NCBI GenBank assembly: GCA_037138855.1
Contig: JBAXHO010000063.1
Span: 1 to 9,856, forward strand
Length of the DNA: 9,856 nt
Direction: 5' to 3'
From: JBAXHO01 sp037138855
GTDB taxonomy: Bacteria; Patescibacteriota; Dojkabacteria; B142; OLB20
This document shows, piece by piece, positions 1 to 7,127 of this stretch; position 1 is the stretch's first letter; every line of letters starts with the position of its first letter. The notes under the pieces were generated by a model. The model was not told the DNA's origin and did no database searches. It saw only the letters and a program-made list of their open reading frames with translations. The position numbers and the translations under genes are program-made.

Positions 1-31
1 AGATTAAAATGATTAAAAAAATATTAAAATA

Positions 32-97
32 TTAACGAGTTAAAAAGTTAACGAGATTAAAAATTAAAATGAGTAAAAATATTAACAAGTTAACAAA
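32..97. repeat. Degenerate 8-bp TTAAC-type repeats
   Basis: The left edge (1-128) holds no gene. TTAACGAG (32-39), TTAAAAAG (40-47) and TTAACGAG (48-55) are tandem octamers, and TTAACAAG (82-89) with TTAACAAA (90-97) repeat the theme. Together with the opposite-polarity heptads at 129-156 this looks like a diverged version of the inverted arrangement in other gaps. Very AT-rich, so part may be chance. Confidence 0.5.
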
Positions 98-128
98 TAA
101 TGCGATATTAATTAGTAGTAATTTTTTG

Positions 129-187
129 CTGTCTACCGATTACTGATTTCAGTCTATAATTATTCCCGCGAACACCGGATCCGTTTT
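129..187. repeat. Heptad array beyond the 3' end of dnaE
   Basis: Four contiguous words CTGTCTA, CCGATTA, CTGATTT and CAGTCTA occupy 129-156. After a gap, CCGGAT (175-180) and CCGTTTT (181-187) abut the dnaE TAG stop at 188-190. CCGTTTT and CCGGATT occur in swapped order at 8248-8261 beside the xseB stop. Confidence 0.65.
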
Positions 188-3100
188 CTATACTTTGTAT
201 CCTTCCAGCACATCGATCAATTCATGTGTTAATTTAATTTTTCTTTCAATTACTTTTTGACTAAAGGGACTACCATAAATAATTGTCAGATTAAAATCTC
301 CTGGATTATTTTTAATAATATTTTTGAGATGAGTCAATTTTACCTTATTTTTTTCATTTGTGATATTGATTGTAATATCTTTGGAATTCACTTCTGTTCT
401 ATCAGGGATACGCAGACGTTCAATAATTAAATTTAAATTATCGTTTCTAGTATTGACAATGGCATCAATTATATATGGTTGTCCTTCTTTGAGCAAAGGC
501 TTTATGATTGCATAAACTTTGGGAAAAATAACTGCTTCAGCTTTGTTATTCAAATCTTCAATTTGAATAAGTCCCATTGCTTTTGAATCTTTTTTGGTAA
601 AAGTTTGCTTTATTTTGGAAATAATTGCTAATAATTGAATTTTTTGCTCACTTGAGCATTTAGTAGCTTCCTCAATAGAAATAATTTTTTTCTTCATTAA
701 CAATGGTAGAAAATCATCAAGTGGATGTGTACTGATATATACTCCGAGTAAATCCTTTTCCCATTCCAACACTTCAGCATCTGTTGTTTTGACATTATTT
801 GGAATAGCAGTAATGCTCATATTCATTTCATTTTTCCCGCTGATTACACTACCAAATAAGCTTGTTTGTCCTATTTTCTCAGCATTTTGTGATTTCTGGC
901 TTTTTTGTAAAACAATAGGTAAAATTTCCACTAAAGCTTTTCGATCACCAAATTGATCCAATGCGCCAACTTTGATCAGGTTTTCCAATACTTTTTTGGT
1001 GAGCTTACTAGCTCCCTGACGCATTACCAGATCATCGAAGTTAGTGTATTCTCCATTTTTTATTCTTTCTTCGACAATTGCTTCACAAATTTTGCTGCCA
1101 ACGCCTTTGATTGCACCTAGTCCAAAACGAATAAATTTATCATCATATGTACTAAAATACACTTCTGAATAATTGATATGGGGTTTTTTAATTATATATC
1201 CCATTCTTCGGGCTTCTTTTAAATCCACTGTAATTCTGTCTAGATTTGCTAAATCAGAGTGCATTAAAGATGTCATAAATTCAAGTGGATAATGCGATTT
1301 GAGGTAGGCACACCAGTAAGCTACCACAGCATAACTGGCAGAATGCGCCTTATTAAATCCATAATCTGAAAAAGGGGTTAATTGATTCCAGACTGTATCA
1401 GCTGTCTTAGCGTCATAATTAAAATGTTTTAAAAAATATTTTTTAAAATCTGGGGCTTTGGCATCGAGAATTTCTTTTTGTTTCTTTTTCAAAGCATTAC
1501 GTATGACATCACCTTCACCAAGTGTAAAGCCACCTAAGTCACGACAAATTGCAAATAATTGCTCTTGATAAATTGGAAAACCAAATGTTTTTTTAAGAAT
1601 TGGTTCTAATTCTGGAATCAAATATTCTGCTTTTTTTTCACCTCTTTTACAGGCAATATAATCAGGGATAAATTTCATTGGTCCTGGTCGATATGCAGCT
1701 GCCAGAAAAGAAATATCTTCAAGATTCTCTGGCCTAAGTTCTCGCAAATATTGTTGCATTGGAGGTGATTCAAATTGAAAAACCCCGACTGTTTCTCCTT
1801 TTGAAAACAATTCAAATGCTTGGGTATCACCTTCAGGAATTTTTTGAACATCAATTATTATGTTATGTCTTTCTTTAATATAATCCAGGGTATTCTTAAT
1901 TATTGTTAGAGTCCGTAAACCTAGAAAGTCAAATTTCATAAAGTCCAGTTTATCAATCCAGTTACCATCCAGTTGTGTAATTAATTTAGTAGGATCTTTG
2001 GCATCAGGTTGTAATGCCATGTATTCGATAATAGGAAGTGGTGTGATCAAAAAACCACAGGCATGTGTGGAAATGTGTCTGGCCATGCCTTCTATCTTTC
2101 GAACATATTCAGCTAATTTCAATAAGCGGACATCGCTGGTAATAATTTCCTTAAATTCCGGATCTACTTCCAGCATTTTATCAATGGAAAATACTTTTCC
2201 AAATACAACTTGGACTTTTTTGGATAAAGTATCAGCAATTTTCAAATCAATTCCCATGACGCGTGCTACATCTCGAATTGCAGCCTTAGTTTGTAAGCTT
2301 CCAATCGCACTGATTGCAGCGATATTATCTTTTCCATATTTTTTTTTGGCATATTCGATTACTTCATCACGGCGGTCATCCTGGAGATCCATATCAATAT
2401 CTGGTGGTGAAGTTCTTTCCAGATTAAGAAATCTTTCAAAATATAATTCCCATTTAATTGGTTCGACGTTGGTAATATTTAGACAATAAGCAACTACAGA
2501 ACCAGCTGCACTGCCACGAACTCCAATCACAATTCCTTGTTTACGTGCAAATTGCATCAGATCACCTACTATCAAAAAGTAATCGTTATATCCTTTTTTA
2601 TCAATCACCATCAGTTCAAAATCAATTCGTTCTTGAAGTTCTTGATTTATTTCACCATAACGTAGTTTAGCTCCCTTAATAGTTTTTTGCTCTAAATCTT
2701 CCTTAGCTGTTACTTTAGGCGGTAAATCAAGATATCGAGGTTGAACCCGTTCAAATTTTAAACTATATTCTTCAATTTTCTCACTAATTTTAATAGTATT
2801 TTCAATTGGAGCTAGGTCATCACTGAAATGTTTTCCCATTTCATCCGGGCTTTTGATATAGGTATCCAGATATCCTTCACGCTTATTGGGATCATTTAAT
2901 GTCATTCCATCTTTGATACAAAAAAGAATTGTCTGCACATTTCGATCGTCGATATTGAGGTAATGAGCATCGGATGTGGCTACTAGTGGGATTTTAAATT
3001 GTTCTGAATATTCTCGTAATTTTAGGTTTACTTTAATTTGTTGTCGAATCATCTCCACACTACTTTCATCATATTTCTGCACAATATTGGAATCAGGTTG

Positions 3101-3646
3101 ATCATTTCCTTCAAAACCATTGCGCTGTAGTTCCAAATATAAATCATCTTTAAAAATAGAATGCAGGATACGAACCCAGTTAGCAGCCTGATCAAGCTGA
3201 TCTCGAACAATATGTCGGGCAACCGGGCCAGCTAGGCAGGCAGTAGTACATATCAGTCCTTCACTATATTTCTTTAGTTCATTAATACTTACCCGAGGAC
3301 GATAATACATCCCTTCCAGAAACCCTGTACTGACAATTTTCACTAGATTTTTATATCCAGTTAAATTTTTCGCTAAAATTATTAAATGGTAATATTTAAT
3401 TCCATCAACTGCTTCCCGAAGTTTATGATCACCAGGTGCCAGATATATTTCGCAGCCTAAAATGGGCTTTACACCAAAGTCATGAGACATTTTCCAGAAT
3501 TCCGCTACACCATAAAGTGCACCATGATCAGTAATGGCAATTGAATCCATTTTATATTCTTTGACTTTAGTCAGTAGTTTATCAATTCGGTTGAGACCGT
3601 CTAAGAGGGAATAGTCAGTATGAACATGTAAATGTGTAAAATCCAT
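188..3646 (-). CDS. dnaE: DNA polymerase III subunit alpha (DnaE)
   Basis: Replicative C-family DNA polymerase, 1152 residues. The N-terminal PHP domain (about 1-230) starts with HLHVHTDYSLLDG and keeps all nine expected metal ligands: H7, H9, D16, H41, E66, H87, C137, D226 and H228. The polymerase palm holds GVRGSAAGS (375-383), PDIDMD with catalytic D416 and D418, and KFDFLGLRTLT with the third aspartate D573. Further family blocks are AYRPGPM (651-657), YQEQ (693-696) and FNKAHSASYA (764-773). A helix-hairpin-helix (GLGAIKGVG, about 842-850) follows, then QTSLF (927-931), which fits the internal sliding-clamp-binding consensus, and an OB fold (about 1004-1080). The protein is slightly shorter than E. 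coli DnaE and ends soon after the OB fold. The ATG start puts the PHP motif at residue 5, as usual; AGG lies 8 nt upstream. It ends in TAG. No oddity beyond a roughly 25-residue PHP insertion (about 180-204). Confidence 0.97.
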   Translation of the reverse strand: MDFTHLHVHTDYSLLDGLNRIDKLLTKVKEYKMDSIAITDHGALYGVAEFWKMSHDFGVKPILGCEIYLAPGDHKLREAVDGIKYYHLIILAKNLTGYKNLVKIVSTGFLEGMYYRPRVSINELKKYSEGLICTTACLAGPVARHIVRDQLDQAANWVRILHSIFKDDLYLELQRNGFEGNDQPDSNIVQKYDESSVEMIRQQIKVNLKLREYSEQFKIPLVATSDAHYLNIDDRNVQTILFCIKDGMTLNDPNKREGYLDTYIKSPDEMGKHFSDDLAPIENTIKISEKIEEYSLKFERVQPRYLDLPPKVTAKEDLEQKTIKGAKLRYGEINQELQERIDFELMVIDKKGYNDYFLIVGDLMQFARKQGIVIGVRGSAAGSVVAYCLNITNVEPIKWELYFERFLNLERTSPPDIDMDLQDDRRDEVIEYAKKKYGKDNIAAISAIGSLQTKAAIRDVARVMGIDLKIADTLSKKVQVVFGKVFSIDKMLEVDPEFKEIITSDVRLLKLAEYVRKIEGMARHISTHACGFLITPLPIIEYMALQPDAKDPTKLITQLDGNWIDKLDFMKFDFLGLRTLTIIKNTLDYIKERHNIIIDVQKIPEGDTQAFELFSKGETVGVFQFESPPMQQYLRELRPENLEDISFLAAAYRPGPMKFIPDYIACKRGEKKAEYLIPELEPILKKTFGFPIYQEQLFAICRDLGGFTLGEGDVIRNALKKKQKEILDAKAPDFKKYFLKHFNYDAKTADTVWNQLTPFSDYGFNKAHSASYAVVAYWCAYLKSHYPLEFMTSLMHSDLANLDRITVDLKEARRMGYIIKKPHINYSEVYFSTYDDKFIRFGLGAIKGVGSKICEAIVEERIKNGEYTNFDDLVMRQGASKLTKKVLENLIKVGALDQFGDRKALVEILPIVLQKSQKSQNAEKIGQTSLFGSVISGKNEMNMSITAIPNNVKTTDAEVLEWEKDLLGVYISTHPLDDFLPLLMKKKIISIEEATKCSSEQKIQLLAIISKIKQTFTKKDSKAMGLIQIEDLNNKAEAVIFPKVYAIIKPLLKEGQPYIIDAIVNTRNDNLNLIIERLRIPDRTEVNSKDITINITNEKNKVKLTHLKNIIKNNPGDFNLTIIYGSPFSQKVIERKIKLTHELIDVLEGYKV

Positions 3647-3678
3647 AATTAATACCTAGGAATTGAAATGAATAATAC

Positions 3679-3708
3679 ACTATAGTAAATTTTAGTTAAT
3701 AGTTACAA
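3679..3708 (-). promoter_or_regulatory. Candidate sigma70-type promoter of dnaE
   Basis: On the minus strand, TATAGT (3679-3684, 5 of 6 to TATAAT) lies 18 bp from TTGTAA (3703-3708, 4 of 6 to TTGACA). This would start transcription near 3672 and give a leader of about 26 nt before the dnaE ATG. The -35 hexamer sits in the first heptads of the neighbouring repeat. AT-rich DNA yields such matches by chance, so this stays tentative. Confidence 0.4.
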
Positions 3709-3942
3709 GATAAAAGATAGAAGAAAAGAGAGAATATCTAGTATCTAGTATCTAGTATCTAGTATCTAGTATCTAGTAGAGAAGTATCAAATTGAAAGTA
3801 TCAAGTAGAAAATAGGAAGTAGGAATCTAAGAATATAGAAATCTGAAATCTGGAAGGATTATGAAAATAGAAAATTGTAAATTGCAACTTTGTAATTGTT
3901 ATTCATAATTTTTACTAGATACCAGATACCAGCTACCAGATA
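3693..3942. repeat. Degenerate 7-bp repeat region with inverted halves (dnaE upstream gap)
   Basis: The 318-bp gap between dnaE and its left-pointing neighbour holds no gene. From 3693 it can be read as consecutive 7-mers (TAGTTAA, TAGTTAC, AAGATAA, AAGATAG and so on), then six perfect TATCTAG copies, then related words with single-base slips (TATCAAG, TAGAAAA, TAGGAAG) to about 3825. The middle (about 3860-3909) is too diverged to call. From 3915 to 3942 come four clean heptads of the opposite polarity: CTAGATA, CCAGATA, CCAGCTA, CCAGATA. CTAGATA is the exact reverse complement of TATCTAG, so the two sides form an inverted pair that could fold as a long imperfect hairpin. Confidence 0.8.
3735..3776. 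repeat. Perfect heptanucleotide microsatellite (TATCTAG)6
   Basis: Six exact tandem copies of TATCTAG, 42 bp, inside the longer degenerate heptad region. A seven-base unit is not a multiple of a codon and lies outside any gene. The perfection of this block against its degenerate flanks suggests recent expansion by replication slippage. Confidence 0.95.
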
Positions 3943-3964
3943 CTTTTTTTCTACTTGCTCCTAA

Positions 3965-4582
3965 TTATATACTCCCTGCCCATCTTCTCATATTTCCGGA
4001 GCTATATTCCCAGTTAACTTGTCCATAGGCTTTGGCAAGAGCTTCGAAGTTCCAGCCAAATTTAGCAGCATATTGTCTGGAAACCTTAGGAACTAAATCA
4101 TTAAAGGCTTCTAGATATGAGCCGTATTCAGCTCCATTGAGATATCCAAAACAATTGTAATGAAATGAAGCATTACAAAAGCCGGATTCGACACCCATGA
4201 TAGCAACAACCACTCGAAAATCAGCACCATATATTGCAGACTTATCTACAATTATGCTGGCGATTTCATAATTGGCTACAGGAGAATGTTGGGTTTTAAG
4301 AAATGATAAAGTACGTTGTATCTTGGTCTCACGTTCTTTACGTTTTAATTCTTCTTCTAATTTTCTTTGATTTGCCTCAGCTTGTCTAACTTCAGCTGCT
4401 TGAATTTGAGAAATATCTACTGGTGGAAGTAAGATTGAATTTTTTTGTGAAGTAAATTGAGGGTTGAGTTTTTGAGTGGATACATCGGGAAAATTGCGTT
4501 GATTAATAATTGAAAAAAGAATTAATATTGTAATAACAATACTTACTCCTAATCTAAGATAAATTGAAAAATTTTCACGCAA
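3965..4582 (-). CDS. Membrane-anchored lysozyme/transglycosylase-like protein
   Basis: Probable peptidoglycan-cleaving or -binding protein, 205 residues. A single hydrophobic segment (about 10-26) near the N-terminus suggests an uncleaved anchor with the rest outside. A charged, Gln/Glu/Lys-rich helix (about 58-92, probable coiled coil) links it to a C-terminal lysozyme-like domain (about 100-205). That domain has the alpha-helical pattern of SLT/lysozyme-like folds: VVVAIMGVESGF, with E132 as candidate catalytic acid, then C136 and C144 (possible disulfide), FGYLNG, and a final AKAYGQVNWEY segment. The start is a TTG with no clear Shine-Dalgarno. The frame stays open upstream to a TAA at 4619-4621 without ATG, GTG or TTG, so a non-standard upstream start is possible. 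The exact enzyme class (muramidase, glucosaminidase or lytic transglycosylase) cannot be settled by eye. Confidence 0.75.
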   Translation of the reverse strand: MRENFSIYLRLGVSIVITILILFSIINQRNFPDVSTQKLNPQFTSQKNSILLPPVDISQIQAAEVRQAEANQRKLEEELKRKERETKIQRTLSFLKTQHSPVANYEIASIIVDKSAIYGADFRVVVAIMGVESGFCNASFHYNCFGYLNGAEYGSYLEAFNDLVPKVSRQYAAKFGWNFEALAKAYGQVNWEYSSGNMRRWAGSI

Positions 4583-4659
4583 AAAATATCTGATCTTTTT
4601 AATTATTAGTTTTATGATTTAGTGGTAAATTTCTACCTTTTACTAAAATATAATAATTA

Positions 4660-4688
4660 ATTTTAACGAAAACTAAGAAATTTTACAA
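4660..4688 (-). promoter_or_regulatory. Candidate promoter of the lysozyme-like gene
   Basis: On the minus strand TTGTAA (4683-4688) and TAAAAT (4660-4665, 5 of 6 to TATAAT) are 17 bp apart. Transcription would begin near 4653, leaving a leader of about 70 nt before the TTG start. The -35 hexamer overlaps the -35 of the opposite promoter towards galU. Confidence 0.35.
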
Positions 4689-4710
4689 CCAAGATAAATT
4701 ATTGTATAAC
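4682..4710 (+). promoter_or_regulatory. Candidate sigma70-type promoter of galU
   Basis: TTTACA (4682-4687, 5 of 6) and TATAAC (4705-4710, 5 of 6) are separated by the optimal 17 bp. This is the best promoter match I found in the window. The start point would be near 4717, giving a leader of about 100 nt that contains the inverted heptad hairpin at 4722-4795. Confidence 0.5.
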
Positions 4711-4721
4711 ATGATGAAGAA

Positions 4722-4795
4722 AAGTTAAAAGCTAGAAGTTATTAGTTAAAATAAATCTCCATTTTTTCTATTAGCTAATAACTAGTAATTATTTA
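4722..4795 (+). repeat. Inverted heptad arrays forming a stem-loop in the galU leader
   Basis: Left array: AAGTTAA, AAGCTAG, AAGTTAT, TAGTTAA (4722-4749). Right array: CTATTAG, CTAATAA, CTAGTAA, TTATTTA (4768-4795). The arms 4737-4749 and 4771-4783 pair over 13 positions with one G-U wobble, around a 21-nt loop. This is the same left/right polarity as the other intergenic heptad regions. No T-tract follows, so it does not look like a classical terminator. Confidence 0.65.
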
Positions 4796-4819
4796 CAAAT
4801 TATCTTTTATTAAATATTA

Positions 4820-5701
4820 ATGCGTACAGTAAAAACAGCGATTATTACAGCTGCTGGTCTAGGAACAAGATTTTTACCTGGTGTAAAAAATGTTCCAAAA
4901 GAAATGTTAGTGATGATTGATAAACCGGTAATTCAATATTTAGTTGAAGAATGTATGGAAGCGGGAATGGAAAAAATTATTATCGTTGTAAGGCCGGGAA
5001 ATGATACGATTAAGGATTATTTTTTTAATAAATCACAAGGGTTAAAAGATTTTTTATCGGAAGTCGGAAAACCTGAAAGATTTGCAAAAGTCCAGGAAAT
5101 GCTGGATTACAAAGGAATTGAAATTGTGGAACAATATCCTTTTCTTCCTTATGGTAATGGTTCACCAATTTATTCTGCCAAAAATTTATTGAAAGAAGGC
5201 GAACCGTTTGGAATGCTTTTTGGTGATGATGTAGTTTTAACTTCAAATAAAGGAGCTTTGAGTCAACTTGTTGATTATTATTTAAATTCTGAATGTAATT
5301 CTGTTTTAGCAGTTCAAAAAGTGCCGGAACTAGAATTGAAAAGATATGGTATTATTAAGCCAAAAGAAATTTTTGATGAAACTAGTGGCATTTTTGATTA
5401 TTTAATTGAAAAACCATCAAATGGTGAAGCCCCTTCTGATATGGCCTCATTTGGCCGAATGATTTTATCTTATGATATTTTTAAATATTTAACTCCAGAT
5501 GCAATTGGTAAAGATGATGAACTGTGGCTTCAAGATGCCAATGCAAAACTAGCAAAGATTGCTCCATGCCATTATAAAGTAATTGATGGTAAATGGATGA
5601 CGACAGGTGATCCCATTCGTTTTTTTGAAGCCCAGTTACAATACTTTTTAGCAAGTAAAGAGTATGGCGACGAAGCAAGAAAAATAATTGACAATGTATA
5701 A
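4820..5701 (+). CDS. galU: UTP-glucose-1-phosphate uridylyltransferase (GalU-like)
   Basis: Nucleotidyltransferase making UDP-glucose from UTP and glucose-1-phosphate, for surface glycans; 293 residues, close to the usual 290-300. The Rossmann-type N-terminus has the signature AGLGTRFLPGVKNVPKEML (12-30) and then DKP (34-36). Other family blocks are YGNGSPI (111-117, nucleotide/sugar loop), FGDD (134-137, metal site) and EKP (197-199). The C-terminal metal block reads DGKWMTTGDP (256-265) rather than the common RYDCG form, so the exact sugar or nucleotide specificity is less certain. The ATG start places the GxGTR loop at residue 13 as expected, with no visible Shine-Dalgarno. The gene is convergent with ftsW, only 31 bp between stops. 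Confidence 0.9.
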   Translation: MRTVKTAIITAAGLGTRFLPGVKNVPKEMLVMIDKPVIQYLVEECMEAGMEKIIIVVRPGNDTIKDYFFNKSQGLKDFLSEVGKPERFAKVQEMLDYKGIEIVEQYPFLPYGNGSPIYSAKNLLKEGEPFGMLFGDDVVLTSNKGALSQLVDYYLNSECNSVLAVQKVPELELKRYGIIKPKEIFDETSGIFDYLIEKPSNGEAPSDMASFGRMILSYDIFKYLTPDAIGKDDELWLQDANAKLAKIAPCHYKVIDGKWMTTGDPIRFFEAQLQYFLASKEYGDEARKIIDNV

Positions 5702-5715
5702 AAATATCAATTAAA

Positions 5716-5749
5716 CAATTACCTGATTTCGTTCACTGGTTAACGGTTA
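5716..5749. repeat. Heptad repeat overlapping the 3' end of ftsW
   Basis: Words CAATTAC, CTGATTT, CGTTCA (one base short), CTGGTTA and ACGGTTA follow each other in the galU-ftsW convergent junction. The stretch 5723-5735 equals 8227-8240 except for one missing C. The repeat includes the ftsW stop (5733-5735) and its last four to five codons. Confidence 0.65.
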
Positions 5750-6959
5750 CTCTTTTCAATTTTCCCTCCAACTTAGAAAACCTACTGATATTTAGTAGTA
5801 CACCAATTGCAACTAGATTTACAATCATAGAACTACCTCCATAACTAAAAAATGGTAAAGTGTTACCATTAATTGGCAGCAAGGCTACATTGGCAGCAAT
5901 ATGCATAAATGCTTGTAAAGAAATCCAAATAGTAATGGAAGTAGCTAAGAGCATACTAAATTTATTTGGCGCTGATTTGGCAATTTTTAAACCTCTAATT
6001 AAGAAATATACAAACATAAAAATTAAGATAAATGAACCGATTAGTCCAAATTCTTCTGCAAAAATGGCATAGATAGTATCAGTAAAGGCTGTTTCTCCAA
6101 GATAAAAGAACTTTTGTCTTGATTCACCAAAACCCAGACCAAAAAAGCCCCCGGAAGCTACTGCTACCAGTATTTGTCGCATTTGATAACCCGCCCCAAA
6201 AGGATCCTGAATTTGTTGGCCTTGTCGCCAAAAAGTGAGCCAGGTAAGCACCCGATCTACACGATATTTCGCCATTTGGGTCAGAATAAATCCTGTAATG
6301 CCAAGTACAAATGTCATCAAGGCCGAGGTCAAAAGATGAATTAAATCATTTCCAGCAATGAAATATGTGATAAATGCTGTAACAGCAATAATAATTGTAG
6401 TATCCAGATCAGGTTCAATTATAATTGGTATAGTGACTAAACTTAGAAGAATTAAAAAGGGAATTAATTCATGGGTTAAATGAAAGCTAAATTTTTCTGA
6501 AGTTTTATTTGCAATAATTTTTGTTTTTTTACTAAGCCAACTAGCTAAATATATTGCAAAAGCAAGTTTGGCTACTTCAGATGGCTGTAATGTAAATGGA
6601 CCAATAGGAATCCAGCGACGAATGTCAGAGTTTAAATTTATGAGAATAACAATTCCCAACAAAAAAATTGAAATTATTAATACATATAAGGCAATTTTCG
6701 GTAAAAGTTTGTAATTGATACGATAAGCAATATAACCACAAATTGTACCTAGGATAATATAGAATAATTGAAATAGAAAATAATGATAAGATGGTTTATC
6801 TTGTCTGACAGCAGTAACGGCACTACCACTATATACCATAATTACACCCCAGATCACCATGATGGAAACTATTGCCAATAATTTATTATCAGGGTTATGG
6901 GAATCAATTGTTTTACGAACTTTATTTACATGTTTTGCATGTGTAAAAGGCTTTATCAT
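5733..6959 (-). CDS. ftsW: FtsW/RodA/SpoVE-family peptidoglycan glycosyltransferase, probably FtsW
   Basis: SEDS-family lipid II polymerase of the cytoplasmic membrane, 408 residues with about ten membrane helices. A 25-residue cytoplasmic tail precedes the first helix (about 27-48). Signature blocks: RRWIPIGPFTLQPSEVAKL (114-132), EPDLDTT (182-188), SGGFFGLGFGESRQKFFYL (269-287), ETAFTDTIYAIFAEEFGLIG (289-308) with D294 at the catalytic aspartate position, and LPFFSYGGSSMIVNLVAIG (368-386). The usual PEAHTDF is altered to GETAFTDT, keeping the Thr-Asp. FtsW is preferred over RodA because of the RRWI/QPSE and FSYGGSSM forms and the long N-terminus, though no division-cluster neighbours (mur genes, ftsZ) are present, so RodA is not excluded. 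The ATG start has no clear Shine-Dalgarno. The C-terminal VTVNQ and TGA stop lie in a heptad repeat. Confidence 0.92.
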   Translation of the reverse strand: MIKPFTHAKHVNKVRKTIDSHNPDNKLLAIVSIMVIWGVIMVYSGSAVTAVRQDKPSYHYFLFQLFYIILGTICGYIAYRINYKLLPKIALYVLIISIFLLGIVILINLNSDIRRWIPIGPFTLQPSEVAKLAFAIYLASWLSKKTKIIANKTSEKFSFHLTHELIPFLILLSLVTIPIIIEPDLDTTIIIAVTAFITYFIAGNDLIHLLTSALMTFVLGITGFILTQMAKYRVDRVLTWLTFWRQGQQIQDPFGAGYQMRQILVAVASGGFFGLGFGESRQKFFYLGETAFTDTIYAIFAEEFGLIGSFILIFMFVYFLIRGLKIAKSAPNKFSMLLATSITIWISLQAFMHIAANVALLPINGNTLPFFSYGGSSMIVNLVAIGVLLNISRFSKLEGKLKRVTVNQ

Positions 6960-6981
6960 TTAGTTAATTGCAATGCAAAAT

Positions 6982-7009
6982 ATATTAGCACGGATAATAA
7001 ATGTTTAAA
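6982..7009 (-). promoter_or_regulatory. Candidate extended -10 promoter of ftsW
   Basis: On the minus strand TAATAT (6982-6987) is preceded by TGC, an extended -10 arrangement, and lies 16 bp from TTTAAA (7004-7009). The leader would be about 15 nt. Each hexamer matches only 4 of 6, so support is modest. Confidence 0.35.
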
Positions 7010-7094
7010 AATGTAATGATTAAAAAAAAATATAGATTATTTACTTAAAGTGAATTATTTTAAGTTTAATATACATAAAAATTATTTTCTCAGT

Positions 7095-7100
7095 TATAAT
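7095..7100 (+). promoter_or_regulatory. Candidate -10 box of the DUF1858-type gene
   Basis: A perfect TATAAT with no convincing -35. Transcription starting near 7107 would exclude the upstream GTG at 7050 and favour the TTG at 7128 as the translation start. In DNA this AT-rich a perfect hexamer can occur by chance. Confidence 0.35.
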
Positions 7101-7127
7101 TACTTAACAAAAAGTTTAAAAATTATT

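Noticed and set aside
142..153. ACTGATTTCAGT as the dnaE terminator stem
   Set aside because: Only a 5-bp stem with a 2-nt loop and no immediately following T-run in the direction of dnaE transcription; better explained by the heptad words.
1998..2489. 163-codon open frame on the + strand inside dnaE
   Set aside because: It lies antisense to the conserved palm domain of DnaE, has no recognisable motif, and is explained as a shadow of a strongly conserved gene.
3693..3942. Heptad region considered as a CRISPR array
   Set aside because: Units are 7 bp, contiguous and degenerate, without 25-40 bp repeats or unique spacers, and no cas gene is near.
7050..7127. N-terminal extension of the CxxC gene from GTG 7050
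   Set aside because: The extra 26 residues are Tyr/Asn/Lys-rich with no domain match, and a TATAAT box lies inside the stretch; the TTG at 7128 fits the family length better. Not fully excluded.
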